Positions 58,118 to 64,000 of a DNA stretch of 64,000 bases are shown here, one piece after another. The translations under genes and the position numbers were made by a program. The stretch is from UBA4733 sp036734945. GTDB lineage: Bacteria; Chloroflexota; UBA4733. The number at the start of each line of letters is the position of its first letter. Within the stretch, counting starts at the first letter, position 1. The stretch spans positions 1-64,000 of the forward strand of contig DAIMXP010000026.1 in the NCBI GenBank assembly GCA_036734945.1, in the 5' to 3' direction. A model generated the notes under the pieces. The model was not told the origin of the DNA. It saw nothing but the letters and a program-made list of their open reading frames with translations, and searched no databases.

Positions 58118-58802
58118 ATGACTGAAGTGTGGGAACGATTGGTGGTCAGTTCGCTCGGGGCGCGGACAGTCGCCCGGCCTCCTGAGCACCAGGTCAGCGT
58201 GGAGACGGGGCTGCGGGTACCCATGCGCGATGGCACGCGCCTCGAAGCGACGCTGTGGCTTTCCGCCACGCCGGGTCGTTACCCGGTGCTCGTCGAGCGC
58301 GGACCGCAGCTCCTGCAGTCACGCACCGGGCCGGCCGGGGAGTACTACGCGGCGCGCGGCTACGCCGTCCTCGGCGTGAACCTGCGCGGCAGCCGCGAAT
58401 CGGAGGGAGACTTTCGCGGGCCGATGCCCGGCGCTCCCGCGGGGGATGGCTACGACACGGGTGAGTGGGCCGCAGGCCAGGAATGGTCGAACGGCCGCGT
58501 CGGCATGCTCTGCGTTTCGTGGCCGCTGGTACTATCACTATTTGCAGCAGCGCCCAACCGACATTGCCGCCGACCCGCCGGTGTGGGTGTACCTGATCGG
58601 CCCGGACGTCTGGCTCGGCGCCGAGACCTGGCCCCTGCCCGGGGTTGCCCCGACCCCGTGGTAGCTCCGGGCGGGCGACGGTGACGGGGCGCTAGCCCCG
58701 GAGCCGGCAGCAACGACGGAGAGTCCGGATTGCTATCGGTACGACCCGACCGATCCGACGCCCTCGGTGGCGGGAGGTGGCCCGTTCGGGAGGGGGTTGA
58801 TC
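58118..58802 (+). pseudogene. decayed CocE/NonD family hydrolase
   Basis: ATG 58118 with AGGAGG starts a normal N-terminus: ETGLRVPMRDGTRLEATLWLS, then YYAARGYAVLGVNLRGSRESEGDF. Near 58510 the catalytic Ser region and most of the middle are missing. The C-terminal end continues in another frame (IAADPPVWVYLIGPDVWLGAETWPLPG). A TAG (58662-58664) replaces the Tyr codon in PTPWYL, after which the same frame still reads family sequence (CYRYDPTDPTPSVAGGG) to about 58802. So deletion, frameshift and nonsense mutation. The gap 58803-59017 holds no gene. Confidence 0.82.
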
Positions 58803-58960
58803 AGGGTCGTCGCCAAACTCCTTCACCAGTCGGCCGGCGGCGCATACACTGGTCCGCCCGCCGTAGCAAATTGGTAGCAACGCGGTGGGTCCGCCGACCT
58901 CGCCGCCCGGCCATCGGCAGAAGGACCCCGAGGTAGTACTTTTCGGGCAAGGGGAGCCAT

Positions 58961-58983
58961 TTAACCTAGGGTTAAGATATGCT
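58961..58983 (+). promoter_or_regulatory. inverted repeat and -10 upstream of the PEP-utilising genes
   Basis: TTAACC-TAG-GGTTAA (58961-58975) is a perfect short palindrome directly before TATGCT (58978-58983), a possible -10 box. ATG 59018 of the ATP-binding gene follows after 34 nt. A repressor site is plausible. Confidence 0.4.
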
Positions 58984-59017
58984 GGCCTGCGGCGATCCAT
59001 TTATGGGAGACACGGCG

Positions 59018-59910
59018 ATGCAAATTGTCTGGTTGGAAGAGGCGGAGTGCTGCCGTGTTGGTCTGGTAGGCGGTAAGACTGCGAACCTCAGTCGCCTCGC
59101 CGCTCTGTATCCCGTGCCCCTCGGCTTTTGCCTCACGACGCTTGCGGCGCAGCAGGCGCTGGAGGCTCCGCAGATGCAGGGCGATGGCGGCTCGCCGCCT
59201 CTGCCGGCCGCGCTCTATGCGGCCCTGGCGGTCGCCTACCGCACCCTGGCGGAGCGTCTCGGGAGTGCGGAACCGTGCGTCGCCGTGCGCTCCTCCGCTG
59301 TCGACGAAGACGGCCAGGACGTCTCCTTTGCCGGGCAACACGACACCTATCTCAAGTTAGTGGTCTGGATGCAGTGGCGGCAGCCGTGCGTCGTTGCTGG
59401 CGGTCGGCGGGGACCGAACGGGCGCTCGACTACCGGCGTCAGCATGGCCTCCAGGTAGGCGGCGTGCAACTGGCGGTGCTCGTCCAACAACTCGTCGCCG
59501 CCGATGTGGCGTCGGTCGTCTTCAGCAACAACCCGGTGACGAGCCGCAGCGACGAGGTGGTGATCAACGCCAGTTGGGGACTGGGGGAAAGCATTGTGGG
59601 CGGCACAGTGACGCCCGATACCTACGTGGTCGCCAAAATGGACTTTACGGTGCGCTCCCGGTGCATCGGTGAGAAGCAGCGCATGACGGTGCCGGTACCT
59701 GGTGGTACCCGCGAGGTCGACGTACCGCGCCTGCTGCGCGCCGTTCCGGTGCTCGATGATGCCCAGGCCGCCGCTATGGCGCGCCTGGCCTGCTCCCTGG
59801 AAGACGCCATGGGCTGGCCTGTGGACATCGAGTGCGCCTACCGGGAGGGGCAGATCTATCTCTTGCAGTGCCGTCCCATCACCACGTTGCGCGCGGAAAG
59901 CGTGGCGTAA
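59018..59910 (+). pseudogene. PEP/pyruvate-binding (ATP-grasp) part of a phosphotransferase, frameshifted
   Basis: ATG 59018 (GGGAGA upstream). Frame 1 gives LVGGKTANLSRLA (about 16-28) and AVRSSAVDEDGQDVSFAGQHDTYL, the ATP-binding start of PEP synthase-like enzymes. Near 59357 a base seems lost, and the rest (SGLDAVAAAVRRCW, VFSNNPVTSRSDEVVINASWGLGE, then IYLLQCRPITTL) runs in another frame to 59910. A single-base frameshift, a sequencing error or programmed slippage could explain it. Together with the next gene it would make one rifampin-phosphotransferase or PEP-synthase-like enzyme. Confidence 0.78.
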
Positions 59911-59952
59911 GCGTGTCACGACGCATCTATAACAGCATGAAAGGATAAACGC

Positions 59953-61650
59953 ATGTCCGCACCTGCCCTGGAACCTGCAGCACCCCAGGTGATCCCGATA
60001 CCGCCGCACTTCCCGGTGCAGTGGAACTCACCTCACGAGCAGCGGTTCTTCTGGACACAAGACCGAATGCATTTCCCCGACATCTGCACCCCAATTGATG
60101 CTGCGGTGATGGAACCAATCCACAACGAGAGCTTCAATCAGCCGTTCGCGGCGATGGGCATGCCGGTGCGGATGCACGCCAGGGCCATCAACGGCCGGAT
60201 GTACATGGCAATGGCGCCGACAATGACTTCGCCGGAGGAAATGCATGCGGCGGAAGCAGGTGTCCAGGAGAAGATGAGCGCTCGGGTCGCGGACTTGGAC
60301 CGCCAGTGGCGGGAAGAGTCCCTGCCCGAGTTGCAGCGGCACCTGGAGCAGTGGGCGACCTTCGATCTGCAGGGAGCCGGCACGGCGGAACTCCTGGCCC
60401 ACCTGGACGACACCGTCACGCGCATGCTGCGCTGCTGGGCCATTCACTTTTTTACCGTGTTCCCCGCCTTCGTGTCGATCAGTCTGTTTGATGAACTGTA
60501 TCGCGACATCTTTGGTACGGAGAGCGAATTCGGCTCCTACAAACTGCTGCAAGGGATGCTCAACAAGTCGGTGGAGGCGGGCGAAGCGCTCTGGAAGCTG
60601 AGCCGGCGGGTGCTGATGCTGCCGGAGGTGCACACGGTGCTGGCTGAGGAAGCGGCCGACGACATCGTGTCGGCTTTAGAGCGGTCCCGATCCGGTCGCG
60701 CCTTCCTGGCCGAGTTCCAGGCGTACTTGCTGGAATACGGTCAGCGTGGCGACAAATACCTGCTCAGCACGCCATCCTGGCTCGAGGATCCACGACCAGC
60801 CATCCGGATGCTGCAAGACTACTGTCGCCGGATGGAGCCGGACCCAGAACAGGAACGGGCAACGCTGGCGGCAGAGCGTGAGCAGTTGATCGCCCAGGCG
60901 CGCCGACAACTGCAAGGCTACCCGCAGCAAGTCGTCGGCCAGTTTGAGTTCTTCTTGAAAGCGGCGCAGGTGGGTAACCAACTGCACGAAGACCACAACT
61001 TCTGGATCGACCAGCGCGTCATGTACCGGGTCCGCCAGGTGTTCATGGAGTTTGGCCGGCGCTTTGTGGCAGCAGCGGTGTTGGCGGAGGCGAACGACGT
61101 CTTCTTGCTCACGCTGCCGGAGATCCGCGCCACAGCAGCGGTCCTGCCGGCGCTGCAGCAACAGCAGACTGTGGTGGCGCGGAAGACGGAACTGGCGCGG
61201 CTGGCAACCCTCCAGGCGCCGCCGGCGCTCGGGTCACTGCCGCCGGGGCCACCGCCGGACAATCCGCTGGCCCGAGCGATGGGCAAGTTCTTTGGCGCTC
61301 CGCCGCGTCCTTCCGACGATGCCAACGTCTTGTACGGCCATGCCGGTTCACCTGGTGTGATCCGCGGTCCAGTGCGCATGCTTCGTTCGCTGACGGAGGC
61401 CGGCAAGCTCCAGCAGGGCGACGTGCTGGTGGCGGAAACGACAGCGCCGCCGTGGACGCCGCTGTTTGCCACGGCGGCGGCGGTAGTGACCGATACCGGC
61501 GGTATTCTCAGCCACTGCGCTGTCGTGGCGCGCGAATACCGCATTCCGGCGGTCGTCGGCGTCGGCTCAGCGACGGCAACCTTACACGATGGCCAGATGG
61601 TGGAGGTTGATGGCGACGCCGGTCTGGTCCGCATCCTCAGCGCGAGCTGA
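59953..61650 (+). CDS. PEP-utilising enzyme, substrate-binding and swivelling His domains
   Basis: 565 aa. The central all-helical part (about 90-420) resembles the antibiotic-binding domain of rifampin phosphotransferase. The C-terminal domain (about 455-560) has the phospho-His motif TDTGGILSHCAVVAREYRIPAVVG. The ATP-grasp domain is encoded by the separate, frameshifted gene upstream, so this half cannot be charged alone unless that gene works. ATG 59953 has GAAAGGA upstream. The MFS exporter gene starts inside its end, which suggests a resistance operon (inference). Confidence 0.82.
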   Translation: MSAPALEPAAPQVIPIPPHFPVQWNSPHEQRFFWTQDRMHFPDICTPIDAAVMEPIHNESFNQPFAAMGMPVRMHARAINGRMYMAMAPTMTSPEEMHAAEAGVQEKMSARVADLDRQWREESLPELQRHLEQWATFDLQGAGTAELLAHLDDTVTRMLRCWAIHFFTVFPAFVSISLFDELYRDIFGTESEFGSYKLLQGMLNKSVEAGEALWKLSRRVLMLPEVHTVLAEEAADDIVSALERSRSGRAFLAEFQAYLLEYGQRGDKYLLSTPSWLEDPRPAIRMLQDYCRRMEPDPEQERATLAAEREQLIAQARRQLQGYPQQVVGQFEFFLKAAQVGNQLHEDHNFWIDQRVMYRVRQVFMEFGRRFVAAAVLAEANDVFLLTLPEIRATAAVLPALQQQQTVVARKTELARLATLQAPPALGSLPPGPPPDNPLARAMGKFFGAPPRPSDDANVLYGHAGSPGVIRGPVRMLRSLTEAGKLQQGDVLVAETTAPPWTPLFATAAAVVTDTGGILSHCAVVAREYRIPAVVGVGSATATLHDGQMVEVDGDAGLVRILSAS

Positions 61651-63016
61651 CGCGCGGGGCGAGAAAACCGGCGATCTTCGCACGGAGCGCGCGGTCCTCG
61701 CCACCGTCGCGCTGAGTGGCATGCTGGCGCCGCTCAATTCCACCATGCTCGCTGTGGCCCTGCCGGCCATCATGCTGGCCTATGGGGCATCACTGGCCTC
61801 GGCCGGCTGGTTGGTGACGTCCTATCTGGTGGCCATGGCCGCCATCCAACCGGTGGCGGGCAAGCTGGGCGACCAACTGGGCCGTCGCCCTTTCATATTG
61901 GGTGGGCTGGCCGGCTTCGGCCTCGCCTCGCTGGGCGCGCTCATCGCGCCCTCCCTGTCGGTATTGGTGCTGTTTCGGCTGCTGCAAGCCATGTGCGCTG
62001 CCATCGCCCTGCCCAACGGGATGGCGCTGGTGCGAGAGGTTGTCCCCGAGCAGCGGCGTGCCGCCAGCTTCGGCCTGGTGGGTGCGGTCGTGAGCATCGC
62101 CGCCGCGGCCGGCCCCCCGCTGGGTGGCGTGTTGGTGAGTACGGCTGGCTGGCAGGCCATCTTCTATATGAACGTGCCGATCGTCCTCGCCGCTTTCCTC
62201 CTGGGATGGCGCGTCTTACCGCGTCACACGGTTACTCGGCGCGGTCAGTCCTTCGACCTGCTGGGCGCGGTGCTCCTGTGCAGCATATTGGTGGGCGTCT
62301 CCTTGTTGCTGCGTGCCTCAGGCGCTGCCTCGGCGCCACCTCTGCTGCTGGCCGGTGGCGTGCTGCTGCTGCTTGCTGTGCTGTTTGTCCTCCGCGAACT
62401 GCACCACCCGGAACCGGTCTTCCATCCACACTTTTTTCTGCGCCGTTCCTTCGCTGCCGCAACGGCGGCTGTCGCCCTCAGTAATCTGGCCATGTATTCG
62501 ATCATTCTGGCGTTACCGGTGATCCTCACCCGACAAGCCCATTGGACGAGTAGCCATATCGGCCTGGTGCTGACCGCCTTGTCGGCGGTCAGTGTCACCT
62601 GCACGCCGTTTGGTGGGCGACTGGCCGATCGCTACGGCCGGCGCGCGCCCGTGGTCGGCGGCCTCACGCTCTTCACCTTGGCACTCTTGCCGCTGTTACG
62701 GGAGGCGCCCGGTTGGTCTGGGCTGGTGCTCACGCTCTCGCTTGCCGTAGCCGGAGCGGGACTGGGCATCGCCAATCCCGGCATGCAGACCGCCGCCGTG
62801 GAAGCCGTCACGGCCCGCGAGGCCGGCGCTGCCTCCGGCATGTACTCAACGAGCCGCTACCTCGGCAGCATCGTCGGCTCCAGCGTTCTGCCGATCCTGC
62901 TGACCGCCTCGGCCCCCACGACGGCCGATGTCAAGCACGTTTTCGCCCTGATCATCCTCGCGGCGGCGTGTTCGGCGGCCGTTAGCCTGGCGCTGCATGG
63001 CAAGCCCCGGAGCTAA
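61610..63016 (+). CDS. MFS transporter, DHA2 (drug:H+) type
   Basis: 468 aa from ATG 61610 (GGAGG upstream), overlapping the previous gene by 41 bp; ATG 61589 would add 7 residues. 12-14 membrane helices. Motif A appears as GKLGDQLGRRPFIL (about 73-86) and again as GGRLADRYGRRAP. PPLGGVLVSTAGWQAIFYMNVP is the motif C/antiporter region of DHA2 exporters. It probably exports an amphiphilic drug or metabolite. Coupling to the rifampin-phosphotransferase-like gene suggests joint detoxification. Confidence 0.88.
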   Translation: MATPVWSASSARADARGEKTGDLRTERAVLATVALSGMLAPLNSTMLAVALPAIMLAYGASLASAGWLVTSYLVAMAAIQPVAGKLGDQLGRRPFILGGLAGFGLASLGALIAPSLSVLVLFRLLQAMCAAIALPNGMALVREVVPEQRRAASFGLVGAVVSIAAAAGPPLGGVLVSTAGWQAIFYMNVPIVLAAFLLGWRVLPRHTVTRRGQSFDLLGAVLLCSILVGVSLLLRASGAASAPPLLLAGGVLLLLAVLFVLRELHHPEPVFHPHFFLRRSFAAATAAVALSNLAMYSIILALPVILTRQAHWTSSHIGLVLTALSAVSVTCTPFGGRLADRYGRRAPVVGGLTLFTLALLPLLREAPGWSGLVLTLSLAVAGAGLGIANPGMQTAAVEAVTAREAGAASGMYSTSRYLGSIVGSSVLPILLTASAPTTADVKHVFALIILAAACSAAVSLALHGKPRS

Positions 63017-63063
63017 GCGCAGATATCCATCGTGGCATGTTTACGCGGGGTAACCGTAACCCG

Positions 63064-64000
63064 TCACCCCGGCAGCCAGATCCGAAAGGTGCTGCCCAGG
63101 CCCGGCGCGCTCTCCACCCAGATACGGCCGCCGTGGCCGTCGATGATGCCCTTCGTGATTGCCAGACCGAGACCCGAGCCTCCTCCGCGTCGGTTGTCGG
63201 TCTGGTCAACGCGGAAAAAGCGATCAAAAATGCGCTCGCTGTGCTCATCGGCGATGCCGAGGCCCTCGTCGCGCACCGCCACGATGACGCCTGCCTGCGC
63301 CGCTTCAGCGCTGATCGTGATCGTGCTGCCGACCGGTGAGTACTTCACCGCATTGTCCAGCAGGTTACGGAACACCTGCTCCAGACGGCGAGTGTCGGCA
63401 TTGACGAGTGGTAGCTCGGCGGGCAGGTCCAGCTCGAACTGGTAGTCGGGTGCGCGTTCGCGGGCGTCGTGGACCGCCTTGCGGATGAGTGGGAGCAGCC
63501 GTGTTGGATGCAACTCCAGCGCCAGGGTACCCGCCTCTAGCCGGGAGGCGTCCAGCAAGTTGCCGACGAGGTCCGCCAGATTGTCGGCCTCCTCTTCGAT
63601 CACGGTCAGGAATTCCCGCCGGCTCTCTGCATCCAGGGCGAGGTCGCTGCGTTGTAGCGTGCCGACGTAGCCCTTGATCAGCCCTAATGGCGTGCGCAAC
63701 TCGTGGGAGACCATGGAGATAAAGTGCGACTTCATGCGGTCGAGCTCGGCCAGTTGCTGGTTCGCCGCCGCGAGATGCGTCGCGCGTTCGGCCGCCTCCG
63801 TGTAGAGGCGGGCATTCTCCAGGGCGATGCCGATCTGATCGGCCAGCGTCTGCAAGGTGGCGACATCCAGGGCGTCGAAGGCGTTGCGCTGCGCGCTCTG
63901 TACGTCCAGGACGCCAGCGATGCGGTCGCCGCGGCGGATCGGCACGGCCACCTCCGCCGCCGTATCCGGCAGACCGGGGTAGGCGAGGAAGCGTGGTTCG
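63064..64000 (-). CDS. GAF-domain sensor histidine kinase (5' end beyond the window)
   Basis: Partial; at least 312 aa visible. The tail of a GAF domain (AVPIRRGDRIAGVLDVQS) leads into a coiled coil, HisKA with phospho-acceptor MVSHELRTPLGLIKGY, and HATPase with N box (VFRNLLDNAVKYSP), G1 (VRDEGLGIADEH) and G2 (GSGLGLAITKGII). The C-terminus is complete at 63064. The frame is open to the window end with no start needed there. It would phosphorylate an unseen response regulator. Convergent with the MFS gene. Confidence 0.92.
   Translation of the reverse strand, partial: EPRFLAYPGLPDTAAEVAVPIRRGDRIAGVLDVQSAQRNAFDALDVATLQTLADQIGIALENARLYTEAAERATHLAAANQQLAELDRMKSHFISMVSHELRTPLGLIKGYVGTLQRSDLALDAESRREFLTVIEEEADNLADLVGNLLDASRLEAGTLALELHPTRLLPLIRKAVHDARERAPDYQFELDLPAELPLVNADTRRLEQVFRNLLDNAVKYSPVGSTITISAEAAQAGVIVAVRDEGLGIADEHSERIFDRFFRVDQTDNRRGGGSGLGLAITKGIIDGHGGRIWVESAPGLGSTFRIWLPG

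Noticed and set aside
58961..58975. Palindrome before the PEP-utilising genes as the rifamycin-associated element of rph genes
   Set aside because: It does not match the GGGGCTTGCGGCAAGCCCC element described upstream of rph-type genes, so it is kept only as a generic possible operator.
1..64000. CRISPR array, tRNA or rRNA genes, or a complete insertion sequence
   Set aside because: No regularly spaced direct repeats, no tRNA cloverleaf with anticodon, no rRNA motifs and no transposase gene were seen; the cloverleaf repeats at 34.2 and 37.8 kb lack tRNA features.

Overview
This is a GC-rich bacterial chromosome segment. The gene content and the style of the proteins point to a heterotrophic member of the Chloroflexota. 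The signs are many sulfatases, many Gfo/Idh/MocA oxidoreductases and xylose-isomerase-like TIM barrels, an endonuclease-type MutL, a ThiS-ThiG fusion, GTG/TTG starts, and palindromic dispersed repeats. The phylum call is inference, because no rRNA or ribosomal protein marker lies in the window.

Layout. 0.2-10.3 kb holds housekeeping genes (tmk, mutL, miaA) mixed with a TacA/TacT-like toxin-antitoxin pair that has a clear palindromic operator. It also holds a three-gene minus-strand operon (iron alcohol dehydrogenase, M24 peptidase, Ntn asparaginase-like), a stand-alone CbiX-like chelatase, a Uma2 protein and a HEPN pair. 10.5-17.9 kb is a carbohydrate/sulfate-ester locus: a LacI regulator with its own strong promoter, three sulfatase-superfamily enzymes and a solute-binding lipoprotein without permeases. 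18-24.9 kb is core-like: CCA-adding enzyme, coiled-coil protein, NYN protein, aldo/keto reductase, bifunctional nuclease and hydroxyacid dehydrogenase. 24.9-30.3 kb carries a GntR/Gfo-Idh pair and a thiamine operon (thiSG-thiO plus a secreted protein) under a TPP riboswitch. 30.3-33 kb has two diguanylate-cyclase-type proteins. 33-41.3 kb mixes sugar-metabolism genes (Gfo/Idh, two TIM barrels, rhaB, a PhyH dioxygenase) with a possible ion-transport operon (COG4280-type membrane protein, small membrane protein, ChrB-like protein) and greA.

41.4-59 kb is an accessory region. It has several toxin-antitoxin genes, a giant in-frame ECF-sigma/lipoprotein fusion, duplicated segments, gene-end remnants, short tandem duplications and pseudogenes. 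It also contains rhaEW, which with rhaB covers rhamnulose to DHAP and lactate, and another sulfatase. A nearly identical promoter/operator module sits in front of a methyltransferase and of a decayed CocE-type hydrolase. 59-63 kb encodes a two-part PEP-utilising phosphotransferase resembling rifampin phosphotransferase (its ATP-binding part is frameshifted) followed by an MFS drug-type exporter. A GAF-histidine kinase runs off the right end.

The working picture is a soil-type saprophyte living on sulfated or rhamnose-containing glycans. Its genome is being reshaped by REP-like palindromic repeats, some of which now encode protein sequence.
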